Shown: positions 35,591-44,953 of the stretch, in pieces
Layout: each line of letters opens with the position of its first letter
Numbering within the stretch: the first letter of the stretch is position 1
Assembly (NCBI GenBank): GCA_963812775.1
Contig: CAWEWH010000001.1
Coordinates: 310,001-374,000, forward strand
DNA length: 64,000 nucleotides
DNA from: CAWEWH01 sp963812775
GTDB taxonomy: Bacteria; Pseudomonadota; Alphaproteobacteria; Rhizobiales; Beijerinckiaceae
Reading direction: 5' to 3'
Program-made: the position numbers and the translations under genes
The notes under the pieces: model-generated
Told to the model about the DNA's origin: nothing
The model's database searches: none
Seen by the model: only the letters and a program-made list of their open reading frames with translations

Positions 35591-36105
35591 TGTACACCGC
35601 AGCGCAAGTCCCGCAGCCGATGGCGATCGTGTCCGACGCGGAAATCTACGCGCCGATCGACACGCTCACCAAGAAGGCCCTGGTGCCCGGCGACGAGGCC
35701 GCGGTGCTGCGTCTCGTTGAGCGCGCCGAGCAGGCTCTCGCCCACCTCATCAAGAATTTCGATTCCTGGATGGGCGCCGAAAGCGATCGCCTGCTGCGCG
35801 CCCATGGCCGTTACGTCATCGATCCCAGCGACGGCGAGGCGCGCGATCAGTTCTACCGCGCCGCCCACGACATCCGCGCCAACGCCGGTGGCTTCGGCTT
35901 TCCCATGGCGACCCGCATCGCCGCGAGCCTCGCCCGGCTGCTCGACGCGGTGGAGGCGCCGCCGGAACTCCTGATCAAGCGGCACGTGGCCGCTATCCGC
36001 GCCGTCGTGCGTGAGGACGTGCGTGGCCAAAACGGCTCCGCCGCCATCGTCGCGGCGGAACTGGAGCGCATGGTCAGGGAACTCGTCGCGTTCGGACCGC
36101 TTTGA
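35587..36105 (+). CDS. Hpt-like phosphotransfer protein
   Basis: A 172-residue helical protein. The segment AAHDIRANAGGFGFPMATRI at about residue 97 has the form of a histidine phosphotransfer site (AHxLKGxAxxxG in typical Hpt domains), so His99 or so is the likely phosphorylated residue. Ala-Asn replaces the usual Lys-Gly/Ser. No kinase or receiver domain is present. Start-stop overlap with the upstream response regulator suggests the two exchange phosphate within a relay whose kinase is elsewhere. Confidence 0.75.
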   Translation: MMYTAAQVPQPMAIVSDAEIYAPIDTLTKKALVPGDEAAVLRLVERAEQALAHLIKNFDSWMGAESDRLLRAHGRYVIDPSDGEARDQFYRAAHDIRANAGGFGFPMATRIAASLARLLDAVEAPPELLIKRHVAAIRAVVREDVRGQNGSAAIVAAELERMVRELVAFGPL

Positions 36106-36132
36106 TTGTGCTGCGTGGCGGCGCAAGCCGCC

Positions 36133-37338
36133 TCAGGCGGCCGCCAGCAGTGCCGGCGCGCGCTCGTTCTCAATAACCAACGCCCCTGGATCGTTCTCGA
36201 TCAAGAGCGTCAGCGCCGCACGGTCAGCAAGCCTTTCAGTGAGCGCCCGCGCTTCTTCGCGCGCCGCCTCCGTCTCGAAACGCCGCAGCAAAGCGAGAAG
36301 CGTCGCGGTCTCGGTCGTGTCGGCGCCTTCGCACCGGGCGATGACGCTGGCGATGGCTTGGCGCGACATGCGGCCGTTGTCGCCGGACGCCGCCTGTCGG
36401 CTGACGACGAGTGCGGCCGCGAAGGCCGGATGGAGCGGCGGCGGCAGCCCGGCCTTGCGGTAAAGCGCCGCGAAACCGGCGCCGCGATCGCACAGGAGCC
36501 CCGCAACGCGCTTCAGGTTCATGCCAGTCAGCTCGGCGAAGGCCGCCTCGACAACGCCCATCTCACCCGACAGCAACGCCCGCAGAATAAAGGCCGGGGT
36601 CAACTGCGATGTCTGGCGCAGATGCCGAATCAGGTCGGTCGTGGCGTCGGGTGTCTGGTGGGCGATGACCAGGGTGGCCCGCTCGGTGGCCTCGCGGACG
36701 GTACGGGCGCTGCGCTCGGCGCTCATCCAGCGGCAGCCGACGACGAACGAAGACAAGGCCTTGGCCACTTCGGCGACGATCGATTGACGGACGTCGGCCG
36801 GCAGGTCGTCGCGACCGAGCAGCGCCTCGCGCACATCTGCATCGCTGCCGTGGCGCTCATGCATGCGCCGCAGCGAGAAGGGCGCGAGTTCGGCGGCGTG
36901 ATTTGCCGCCAGCGCTGCCAGGGCTTGGGGAACGCCGACTTCGGCAAGGGCGGCCGCCACCGGGGCGGGTAGCCCCCGCCGGCGTCCGATGGCGGTCTGA
37001 ACAGCCGTGTTCCCGATGGCGGCGCCGTCGACGAGGTCGGCGACGCTCAGCACCGGAGAGCGCTCGAGCACGACGGCGGCAATGTCGGGTAAATCGTTGG
37101 CCAGGCCGATGATGATCGGCCGCGGCGCATCCGCCGCATCGGCCATCGCCTCAGCCAGCGCGTAGCGCACGAGGGGCGAGGCATCGTCCAGCATGGCGGT
37201 AAGCGCCGCTTCCGTCTCGATGCGGTCCTGCGGCTCGAGATCGGCGAGAAGAAAGGCCTCGGCAAGTGCTGACACGGCCTGCGCCCGCTGCTCGGCCGAC
37301 GCGACGCGCATCCACAACAAGAAGCGTTGGACGATCAT
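36133..37338 (-). CDS. DUF2336 domain protein
   Basis: A 401-residue soluble protein starting MIVQRFLLWMRVASAEQRAQ. The helical repeat-like pattern (ASPLVRYALAEAMADAADAPRPIIIGLAND, TELTGMNLKRVAGLLCDRGAGFAALYRKAG) is typical of DUF2336 proteins, which are found almost only in alphaproteobacteria and often lie near motility or signalling genes. No catalytic motif is visible. The ATG at 37338 overlaps the stop of the upstream lytic transglycosylase gene (ATGA), so the two are translationally coupled. It is convergent with the Hpt-like gene. Confidence 0.8.
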   Translation of the reverse strand: MIVQRFLLWMRVASAEQRAQAVSALAEAFLLADLEPQDRIETEAALTAMLDDASPLVRYALAEAMADAADAPRPIIIGLANDLPDIAAVVLERSPVLSVADLVDGAAIGNTAVQTAIGRRRGLPAPVAAALAEVGVPQALAALAANHAAELAPFSLRRMHERHGSDADVREALLGRDDLPADVRQSIVAEVAKALSSFVVGCRWMSAERSARTVREATERATLVIAHQTPDATTDLIRHLRQTSQLTPAFILRALLSGEMGVVEAAFAELTGMNLKRVAGLLCDRGAGFAALYRKAGLPPPLHPAFAAALVVSRQAASGDNGRMSRQAIASVIARCEGADTTETATLLALLRRFETEAAREEARALTERLADRAALTLLIENDPGALVIENERAPALLAAA

Positions 37339-38378
37339 GACCGTCGGCCTCGCACGATTGAGGAAGAATGTGAGGGGAGCGCGCGGCGCCCGGTCTGCCC
37401 GTCGCCGCGCTCGAGGGGACGCTGCGGCGGCAACGGCGTGTCGACGCGTTGCCCCGTGCCGTCGGGCGCCGCAAGGACGGCGGCTTGCATGTCGTCGCTG
37501 AGCGCCTCGGCGGCGCTGTCGACGCCCACGCTGCGTGGGAAGAAGCCGGTGGTGCGACTGGCGACCTGTACAGGCTGATTGCGAGCGCCGGTGGTCCACA
37601 AGCGCGTCACCGCATCCGAAACCGCGCCGCGCCTTGCCTGCGTCTGGAAGAGGCCGTGGAGCGCGGGCGCGTCTTGCTTGATGGCCAGGGGAGCGGAGAC
37701 CTCGGCGTCCTTGGCGGGCTGCTGTACCGGTGCGCCGACCGACGCGGCGTGGTTGGCGGCCAAGATCTGATAGACCTCGGCCGCCCCGCGCGCCCGCCCC
37801 GATCGATCGAAAAAGATAGGCTTGTTGGCGGCCGCCGCCTCGGGGAAATCGGCGGCGGCCGACTGTGTCGGCGCGCTCTTGGCGGTCCGGATCAGCGATT
37901 GGGCGCCGCCCGCGCCGAGGACATGCGCTACATAGAGATCGGCGGCGTTTGGCTCGCGGCCGAGCGCCGCCACCAGCGTCTCACGGTTCTTCTGCGTCAG
38001 CACGCCGGCCATGACGGAAGAGACCTTGGGATCGTGCCGCAGCGCCAGGATTTCGCGGCGCAGCTTCGCATCGTCCACGCTGTAGGTGCCGCCGCGCTCG
38101 GAGATGGCCCCCGCATAGGCGCCAAGCCCGTGCTTGTCGCCTTCCGTCTTCATCAGTCCGAGCCAGGTCTGGTCGATGAACTGGTAGAGGCCGCTCGCCG
38201 AGGACGTCTTGGCTTTGGCGTTGGGATCGAGGGCGGATTCCCGCTGCGCCGTCTTGACCAGATAGTCGAAGCCCGTCCCCGTGCGCTCGGCACCATAGCG
38301 AATGGCATCGACCACGGGGGGTGGCCGCACCGCGTTCTTGGGCTGGCTCTGAGGCTCTTGCGTGGTGAACAGGAACAT
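37335..38378 (-). CDS. Lytic transglycosylase (SLT domain)
   Basis: A protein of about 347 residues starting MFLFTTQEPQSQPKNAVRPP. The SLT-type catalytic region has the catalytic Glu in AQRESALDPNAKAKTSSASG, followed by LYQFIDQTWLGLMK, so it should cleave peptidoglycan. There is no classical signal peptide, as often seen in flagellar or secretion-system-associated lytic enzymes exported by another route. The C-terminal half is low-complexity. An upstream ATG at 38435 is possible, but AAGGTC before 38378 favours the shorter form. It is coupled to the DUF2336 gene by a four-base overlap. Confidence 0.82.
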   Translation of the reverse strand: MFLFTTQEPQSQPKNAVRPPPVVDAIRYGAERTGTGFDYLVKTAQRESALDPNAKAKTSSASGLYQFIDQTWLGLMKTEGDKHGLGAYAGAISERGGTYSVDDAKLRREILALRHDPKVSSVMAGVLTQKNRETLVAALGREPNAADLYVAHVLGAGGAQSLIRTAKSAPTQSAAADFPEAAAANKPIFFDRSGRARGAAEVYQILAANHAASVGAPVQQPAKDAEVSAPLAIKQDAPALHGLFQTQARRGAVSDAVTRLWTTGARNQPVQVASRTTGFFPRSVGVDSAAEALSDDMQAAVLAAPDGTGQRVDTPLPPQRPLERGDGQTGRRALPSHSSSIVRGRRS

Positions 38379-38571
38379 CGGCGACCTTGATGCCGAGCGG
38401 GCCCGTTCGGCGGAGACCCGTGGACCTTGAGGCATTTATGGTAAACGAACTGCTAAGGGGGCGCCGCGCGGCGGCTTGCCTCCCGTCGGCGTCGCACTGC
38501 AAGAGCTTGGGCCGCCGACGTTTCTTCCCGACGGGTGGCTCGCGCCGCCCCCGAACTGACCGGAGCCACCG

Positions 38572-39081
38572 ATGCAAAAGCCCGCCCCCTCGCCTCAAGC
38601 GCCGACGCCCGGCACCACTCACCCGCGCGGCGGGCTCTATTTCGAGGACTTCACGGTCGGCCATGTCTATCGCCATCGCCTGACGCGAACATGCACCCAA
38701 ATGGACAACATGCTGTTCTGCAACATGACCCTGAACCCGCAGCCGCTTCATATCGATGCGCATTTCGCGGCGACCGAGACCGAATGGGGCAAGCCGCTGA
38801 TGAACTCGATCTTCACGCTGGGGCTGATGATCGGCATCTCGGTCAACGACACGACGGTCGGCACCACCATCGGCAACCTGGGGATGAGCGACGTGAAGTT
38901 CCCCGCCCCGGTTTTCGAGGGCGACACGATCAGCGCCACGAGTGAAGTGGCCGCCAAGCGGGAGTCGAAATCGCGGCCCACTGCCGGCATCGTCGATTTC
39001 GTCCATCGCGCCTACAAGCAGGACGGCACACTGGTGGCCGAGTGCCGTCGCCAGGCCTTCATGATGAAACGGCCGGTGTGA
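38572..39081 (+). CDS. MaoC-like hotdog-fold dehydratase
   Basis: A 169-residue hotdog-fold protein of the MaoC/(R)-hydratase type. Features are GLYFEDFTVGHVYRHRLTRT near the N-terminus and NPQPLHIDAHFAATETEWG, which carries the N...HxD-like catalytic positions. Such enzymes hydrate enoyl-CoA-type substrates. It ends one base before the CitE-like gene, so the two are cotranscribed. In related bacteria this pairing suggests a mesaconyl/malyl-CoA-type sequence, but the substrate cannot be read from the sequence. Confidence 0.88.
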   Translation: MQKPAPSPQAPTPGTTHPRGGLYFEDFTVGHVYRHRLTRTCTQMDNMLFCNMTLNPQPLHIDAHFAATETEWGKPLMNSIFTLGLMIGISVNDTTVGTTIGNLGMSDVKFPAPVFEGDTISATSEVAAKRESKSRPTAGIVDFVHRAYKQDGTLVAECRRQAFMMKRPV

Positions 39082-39082
39082 C

Positions 39083-39958
39083 ATGCGCTCGATGCTCTTC
39101 GTTCCCGGCGACAGCGACAGGAAGCTCGCCAAGTCACTGGGGGTCGGCGCCGACGCCCTGATCATCGATCTCGAGGATTCCGTGGCCGCCGCCGGCAAGG
39201 TCGGCGCGCGCCACACCACGGCGCAGTTCGTGCGCGACGTGCGCATGAAGCGCGAACGCCCAAAGCTGTTCGTGCGCGTCAACGCCCTCGACACCGGCCT
39301 CACCGACGGCGATCTCGATGCCGTCATGGCGGCGGCCCCCGACGGCGTCATCCTGCCCAAGGCACAAGGCGGACCCGACATCGCCCAGCTTGGCGCCAAG
39401 CTTGCCGTGCGCGAAGCCGAACATAACCTTGCCGACGGCTCGACCGTCATCATCCCCATCGCCACCGAGACGGCGCGCGGCGTGTTCGGGCTCGGCACCT
39501 ATGCCGGATCGAGCCCGCGCCTTGTCGGCATGTCGTGGGGCGGCGAAGACCTTTCGGCCGACATCGGGGCCGAGATCAATCGCGGGCCAGACGGCTATAT
39601 GACCGAGCCGTTCCGCGTCGCCCGCGCCTTCACGTTGTTCGCGGCCGCCGCCGCGCGCGTCGAGGCCATCGACACGATCTCGTCGAATTTCCGCGACCTC
39701 GAGTTCCTGCGCGTCGAATGCGAGGAAGCGCGCCGCGACGGCTTCACCTGCAAGATGGCTATCCATCCCGCCCAGGTGCCGGTGATCAACGACGTGTTCA
39801 CGCCCTCGGCCGATACGGTGGCGCGCGCCAAGGAGATCGTGGCGGCGTTCGCGGCCAATCCGTCGGCGGGGGTCGTCGCCATTGCGGGCGAGATGCTCGA
39901 CCGGCCGCACCTGACGCGGGCGCAGCGGGTGCTGCGACGCGCCGGCATTGCCTCGTGA
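39083..39958 (+). CDS. CitE-like CoA-ester lyase / thioesterase (HpcH/HpaI fold)
   Basis: A 291-residue TIM-barrel protein of the citrate-lyase-beta-like family, whose members cleave or hydrolyse malyl-CoA, citramalyl-CoA and similar esters with Mg2+. Motifs are RSMLFVPGDSDRKLAKS, the metal-binding LIIDLEDSVAAAGK, KLFVRVNALDTGLTD, ILPKAQGG, and MSWGGEDLSADIGAE. The C-terminal KMAIHPAQVPVINDVF is typical. The single-base gap after the MaoC gene suggests consecutive steps in one pathway. Confidence 0.88.
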   Translation: MRSMLFVPGDSDRKLAKSLGVGADALIIDLEDSVAAAGKVGARHTTAQFVRDVRMKRERPKLFVRVNALDTGLTDGDLDAVMAAAPDGVILPKAQGGPDIAQLGAKLAVREAEHNLADGSTVIIPIATETARGVFGLGTYAGSSPRLVGMSWGGEDLSADIGAEINRGPDGYMTEPFRVARAFTLFAAAAARVEAIDTISSNFRDLEFLRVECEEARRDGFTCKMAIHPAQVPVINDVFTPSADTVARAKEIVAAFAANPSAGVVAIAGEMLDRPHLTRAQRVLRRAGIAS

Positions 39959-39985
39959 GGCCGGATTGACGGCGCGGGACGAGCC

Positions 39986-40651
39986 TCAGCCCACTTTCGC
40001 GACAGTCTTGGCGGCCTTCTCGTCGTAGTTGCCGCCGCCTTTCGGCCGCTGCATCGAGAAGACCGCATCGACCACCGAATATTCGTTGTAGCCGAGACGC
40101 GCGATCGGCCGCATGGCGGCGGTATCGACCTTGCCGTCCCTGATGAAGCGGTCGTCGATATGGACGCCCACCACCTGTCCGAACACCACCCAATTGTCGA
40201 GGCTGCGGCCGCTCAGGTCTTTCAGCTCGAGCGTCTGCAGCCACTTGCATTCGAGGGCCGCCGCTGCCCCTTTGATGCGCGGCGGCCTGACGAGTCGCGA
40301 CGCTTCCGTCTCGAGCCCTGCCGGATCGAATTCGCTGACGCCTCGCGGCAAGGGCGACAACGTCTCGTTCATCGGATCGCGCAAGCCGTAGGTCGCGAGG
40401 TTCCAGACGAATTCGCGCGTCTCCTCGGCAAAGGTGACGCTGTCCTTGCGTCCCTCGCTGGAAAAGCCGATGACACCCGGCGATGAATTGAAGGCGTTGA
40501 AATAGCTGTAGGGAGCGAGGTTGGTCTCGCCCTTGCGGCTCATCGTGGTGACCCAACCGATTGGACGCGGCACGATGAGAGCCTTGAACGGATCGTGCTT
40601 GAGAATTGCAGGGCGTGCGTGCGGCTCATAGAACATGGGGGCCTCGTTCAT
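39986..40651 (-). CDS. Flavin reductase family protein (FMN-binding split barrel)
   Basis: A 221-residue protein with the N-terminal block ALIVPRPIGWVTTMSRKGET then NLAPYSYFNAFNSSPGVIGF, typical of flavin-reductase-like split-barrel proteins that bind FMN. Members reduce free flavin or act on small substrates; the partner is unknown. Its start overlaps the stop of the upstream nitroreductase by four bases, so two flavin-dependent redox proteins are made together. It is convergent with the CitE-like gene, with 27 bases between stops. Confidence 0.87.
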   Translation of the reverse strand: MNEAPMFYEPHARPAILKHDPFKALIVPRPIGWVTTMSRKGETNLAPYSYFNAFNSSPGVIGFSSEGRKDSVTFAEETREFVWNLATYGLRDPMNETLSPLPRGVSEFDPAGLETEASRLVRPPRIKGAAAALECKWLQTLELKDLSGRSLDNWVVFGQVVGVHIDDRFIRDGKVDTAAMRPIARLGYNEYSVVDAVFSMQRPKGGGNYDEKAAKTVAKVG

Positions 40652-41217
40652 CCACGGAAATGACTGACGACCTTGCCGAGGTCGGGGCGGTCGCGATCTG
40701 GCGGCCGCTCGGCGGCGCGCCCGATATGGACGAAGCCGGCAACGCGTTCATAGGGCTCGAGCCCCATGGCGTCGAGGACCCGCCGGTCGAATGCATACCA
40801 CTCGGTGATCCAGCTTGTCGCAAAACCCATGGCATTGGCGGCCACGACCAGCGTCATGCAGACCGCCCCTGCCGACATGAGCTGCTCCCATTCCGGGATC
40901 TTCGGGTGCGGCGCGGCGCGCGACACCACCGCCACAACGGTCGGCGCGCGCGCGAGGCGTTCCCGCTCGAGCTTGAGCCGGTCGGGCGGCGCGTCCGGCT
41001 CGTCGGCCCGGAACGCGCCGGCGATCACCTCGCCGATCCGGGTTCTTGCCTCGCCCTCGAAGACAATGAGGCGCCAAGGCGCCAGTTTGCCGTGATCCGG
41101 CACGCGCGTCGCCGCCTTCAGCAGCGTTTCGAGCTCGGCGGGCGTCGGGCCCGGCCCCCGCAGCAGGTGCGGCGGCACGGATCTTCGGGTGCGCAGCAAA
41201 TTCAGGAAATCTGACAT
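40648..41217 (-). CDS. Nitroreductase family protein
   Basis: A 189-residue FMN-dependent NAD(P)H nitroreductase-type protein. It shows the N-terminal FMN-phosphate region LLRTRRSVPPHLL, PDHGKLAPWRLIVFEG, and the Gly/Ala-rich AGAVCMTLVVAANAMGFATS with WITEWYAF. The physiological substrate is unknown. It is the upstream gene of a coupled pair with the flavin reductase-like gene (ATGA-type overlap at 40648-40651). Confidence 0.9.
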   Translation of the reverse strand: MSDFLNLLRTRRSVPPHLLRGPGPTPAELETLLKAATRVPDHGKLAPWRLIVFEGEARTRIGEVIAGAFRADEPDAPPDRLKLERERLARAPTVVAVVSRAAPHPKIPEWEQLMSAGAVCMTLVVAANAMGFATSWITEWYAFDRRVLDAMGLEPYERVAGFVHIGRAAERPPDRDRPDLGKVVSHFRG

Positions 41218-41533
41218 GAAGGGCCGGGATTCTTCCGTTCAGCAGTGGTTCAGCAAGGTGGCCGTAAATACCCGCCTTACAATGGCTTGACCATGGTTGC
41301 CATGCTTGATCTGTGATCGGCAACGAAAGGCCAGGCCTCTAGCCGGCCCGGCAAGCCTCCTCAGAAGAGGTCGCCGGACCAAAAACGGGGGGACGCGGCG
41401 GCTGGATAGACGGTCCAGGCGCCACATGGAGCGATCAGGCCTTCAACCCGACGCCGAGGCCACGTCGCATTTTCCAACAGAGGGACGCATTGCAGGTCCG
41501 TGCCCGTGGCGCGGACGCGTACGTAACTGCGAC
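41218..41533. other. Divergent intergenic region, nitroreductase / YfhO-like gene
   Basis: About 316 bases without a gene I can support. It must contain promoters for the divergent nitroreductase pair and the YfhO-like gene. There is a weak TTGACC at about 41287, but no matching -10 of quality. The in-frame extension of the YfhO-like gene back to 41297 is Arg-rich and lacks a ribosome-binding site, so I do not treat it as coding. Confidence 0.4.
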
Positions 41534-44012
41534 ATGCATGATCCAAGGCCGATCTCCCGCGCCGACTTGAGGATGCTTCCCGGCTGGAGCGTCCGCGAGA
41601 CCATGCTTGCCATGCTCATCGTCATGGCCTTCTGGGCAGCGGCGGCCGCCATTTGGCCTCTCGTCGGCGCCGTCGTCCCATGGGATTCCAAGAACCACTT
41701 CTATCCCATGTTGCGCTATCTCGGCGCGTCTCTGGCCAACGGCGAATGGCCGCTGTGGAATCCCTATCACTTCAGTGGCCACCCCTCGGTGGCCGACCCG
41801 CAGTCGCTGCTCTTCACGCCCACGATGCTGCTGTTCGGCTGGCTCGTGCCGGCGCCTTCGATGCAGCTTTTCGATCTCGTCATCTTCGCGCATTTCATCC
41901 CCGGCGCACTCGGCATAGTCGGCCTCTTCCGCCGCCGCGGCTGGCATGCAGCCGGCGCCGTTGTCGCCGCCATGCTGTTCATCCTCGGCGGTGCCGCCTC
42001 GGCACGGCTGCAGCACACCGGCATGATCTTCAGCTACGGGTTCTTCCCGCTCGCCTTGCTGTTGCTCGAGGAAACGCTGGCGCGCCGCTCGTACCTCTTC
42101 GGCATTCTGTTTGCCGTCGTGGCCGCCGTGGTGGCGGTAGGCCGCGACCAGGTCGCCTTCCTGTGCTGCCTTGCCCTTGCCGGTGCCGTGGTCCACGCCT
42201 GGGTGACGGCCGAGCGGCCCCTCACATGGCTGCGCGAGCGTCTGCTGCTGCTCGGCGCCGTCACCCTGGCAGGCATCGTCATCCTCGCGGTGCCCGCCCT
42301 CCTCACCATCCAGTTTCTGATCGATTCCAACCGTCCGGAGATCGCCTACAACGTTGCCATCATGGGCTCGCTGCATCCTTCGAGCCTCGCGACGGCGCTG
42401 TTCGGCGACGTATTCGGCTCGTTGCGCACAAGCTACGACTATTGGGGTCCCGGCCCGCAGACGCTGCCGGAGGGCACCTGGACCGACCGCTCCATCACCT
42501 ACCTGTTCGCGGGAACGCTGTCGGCGCTGCTGCTCCTCTGGCACGGAGTTGCCGGCGGGCGCGTTCTGGCGCGCGACTTCCGCTATTTCCTCATCCTCGG
42601 TATCGGCGCCCTCCTCTATGCCCTCGGCCGCTACACGCCGGTTTTCGACCTGCTCTTCCACCATGTTCCCGGCGTCGACCTCTACCGGCGACCCGCCGAC
42701 GCCACCTTCATCATCAATTTCGCGTTCGCGATGGCGACCGGCTATCTGGTGCATCGCTACGTCGCCGATGGCCTGCCGAAACTCCGCGCCGGGCGGCACG
42801 CTCTCGTCACCGTCGCTCTCGTCGGCGTCGCGGCGGCGCTGGTGACCATGGCCGTCATGAGCGGCTTCGATTTCGCCGCCCGCGCCAAGCAGGTCGAGCC
42901 CGCCGTCCGAGCCATGCTGAGCGGCCTTGCCATCGCCGCCTTGGGAGCGCTCGTGCTGGTTGTCGGCCGGCGGCGGCCGGAGCTGCGTTTCGTAGCCGCC
43001 TGCCTCGTCGCACTCGGCACAGCCGGCGAGCTTATCGCCCGCAACGCCGCCTCGGCACTCAATGCCGAGCCGCATCAGCGCTATTTCGCCTTCGAGAGCC
43101 TGCCACCCGAGCAGGTACGGGGCTTGAAGCTCCTGAAGGACGAGCTTGCGGCACGTCATGCCCGCGGCGAGCGACCGCGCGTCGAGATTCTCGGCCTTGC
43201 CGGCGCCTGGCAGAACGCCTCGATGGTGTTCGGTCTCGAAGACACGATCGGCTACAATCCCTTGCGCATCGCCGGCTATGCGCGCGCCGTCGGCCCCGGC
43301 GAGAACGCGGCGGACTCGAAATCTGCGCAGCTTCCCGCGCACCTTCGCGGGCTATCGCTGCCGCCTCGCCTCGCTGCTCGGCCTCGAATATCTCGTCCTC
43401 GACCGGCCCATCGAGAAGATGCCGGCGCGCTTCCCGCGTGTGCCGAACGCCAATCTCATCTACGGCGTGGGCGCGATGTGGATCTACAAGTTCCCGCCGA
43501 CGACGGCGCGGGCCTACCTCGCCTCGCGACTTGTTCCCGTGGACAGCGAAGCGACCCTCGACAAGGAAGAGCTTCCGGATTTCGACCGCACCACGACCGC
43601 CCTCATCGACGAGTGGGACGCGGAAGGACTGAAGGGCGACTACGGGCAGAAGGGCGACGCCTCCAAGATCGAGCCGCCCGACGGCACCGTCATCATCCGC
43701 GGCTATCGCCGCAACGCCGTGGTGCTGACCGTCGAGACGAAGAAGCCCGCCGTGCTGGTTCTGCACGACATCTACTATCCCGGCTGGGAAGTTCTGGTTG
43801 ACGGCGAGAAGCGCGATCTTCTGCGCGTCAACCTGCTGTTCCGCGGCGTCGAGCTGCCCCCCGGCCGCCACCGCGTGCAGTTCCAGTTTCGGCCACTTTC
43901 CGTCAATAATCTCTTTGCCGCCGCGAGCGATCTGGTCAATCGCGGCGAAGAGGAAGAGGAGGAAGCGGCGCCTGGCGCGAACGGGATTGGTCAGACCATC
44001 CTGACCCGTTGA
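41534..44012 (+). CDS. Large YfhO-like membrane protein, frame broken by one base
   Basis: Starts at 41534 (MHDPRPISRADLRMLPGWSV). Its first 520 or so residues hold a dozen or more membrane spans, with an early periplasmic loop WDSKNHFYPMLRYL and NGEWPLWNPYHFSGHPSVAD, as in YfhO-like/GT-C-type membrane proteins involved in glycan or lipid modification. The frame fails at 43319-43321. Deleting one A of AAA gives SNLRSFPRTFAGYRCRLASL and continues through a beta-rich C-terminal domain (HDIYYPGWEVLVDGEKRDLL) to 44012, about 825 residues in all. The glycosyl donor and acceptor are unknown. Confidence 0.8.
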
Positions 44013-44035
44013 CACGCGGCGCCGCCGTCAGCCCG

Positions 44036-44899
44036 ATGCGATACCCGATCTTGGCATTCCTTCTCGCCGCCGCGTGGCTCAACGCGGCTGCCGCGCAGAC
44101 CGGCTCGCAGGGCGTCACCGGGCTCGGCCCCGCCCTGCCGCAGGCCCCTGCCCGGCCGGTGTCGTTGCGGGTCAGCGCCTTCTTCGCCAACGGTCAGACG
44201 CCGGTGCGCGCCGGCCTGCAATGGCGCGTCTATGCCGACCAGACGGACGGCACCCAGACCGTCGTCGCCCGCTCCGCCGATCCGGCGCCGACATTCTCGC
44301 TGATGCCCGGCACCTACACGGTGCACGCCGCCTATGGCTTCGCCAGCGCCGTGAAGCGCGTCGTGCTGGCCGATGCGACGATCGAGCGGTTGCCGATCGG
44401 GGCCGGCGCCATCCGCATCATGGGCACCATCGGCGACACGCCGATCCCGCCGACGCGGCTCAACTTCTCGATCTATGTCCCGGTCAACAACAATTCCGAA
44501 GGCCGGCTGGTCCTCGCCAACGCCAAGGCCGGCGACGTGATCCGCCTGCCGGAAGGGAACTATCACGTCGTCTCCAACTACGGCGATTCCAATGCCATCG
44601 TGCGCGCCGACCTCAAGGTCGACATCGGCAAGATCACCGACGCGACGCTCAACCACCGCGCCGCCACCGTCACCCTGAAGCTGGTGCGCAGCGCCGGCGG
44701 CGAGGCCTTCGCGGGAACGGCCTTCAGCGTGCTGACCCCAGGCGGCGACGTGATCCGCGAGGCCATCGGCGCCTTCCCGTCCTTCATCCTGGCGGAAGGC
44801 GACTACGTGGTCATCGCCCGCCACGAGGGCCAAGTGTATACGCGCGATTTCAAGGTCTCGTCCGGCCTCGACCGCGACATCGAAGTGACCGCGAAGTAG
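44036..44899 (+). CDS. Hypothetical exported beta-rich protein
   Basis: A 287-residue protein from the ATG at 44036 (MRYPILAFLLAAAWLNAAAA), with a signal peptide cleaved near AAAQ at about residue 21. The mature part looks like repeated beta-sandwich units, each with a pattern such as FSLMPGTYTVHAAYGFASAV, RLPEGNYHVVSNYGDSNAIV and ILAEGDYVVIARHEGQVYTR. There are no cysteines or catalytic motifs I recognise. It follows the YfhO-like gene by 23 bases and is probably cotranscribed. It faces the ABC importer operon, 54 bases away. Confidence 0.8.
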   Translation: MRYPILAFLLAAAWLNAAAAQTGSQGVTGLGPALPQAPARPVSLRVSAFFANGQTPVRAGLQWRVYADQTDGTQTVVARSADPAPTFSLMPGTYTVHAAYGFASAVKRVVLADATIERLPIGAGAIRIMGTIGDTPIPPTRLNFSIYVPVNNNSEGRLVLANAKAGDVIRLPEGNYHVVSNYGDSNAIVRADLKVDIGKITDATLNHRAATVTLKLVRSAGGEAFAGTAFSVLTPGGDVIREAIGAFPSFILAEGDYVVIARHEGQVYTRDFKVSSGLDRDIEVTAK

Positions 44900-44953
44900 C
44901 CGCCAACCTGCCAGAGCGCGTCCGAGCAGCCAGTCGCGCAGCAGCGGGCCGCG

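Noticed and set aside
36133..37599. A longer start for the DUF2336 protein
   Set aside because: The 87 extra residues are His/Arg-rich and lie inside the lytic transglycosylase gene. The ATG at 37338 gives the typical four-base overlap.
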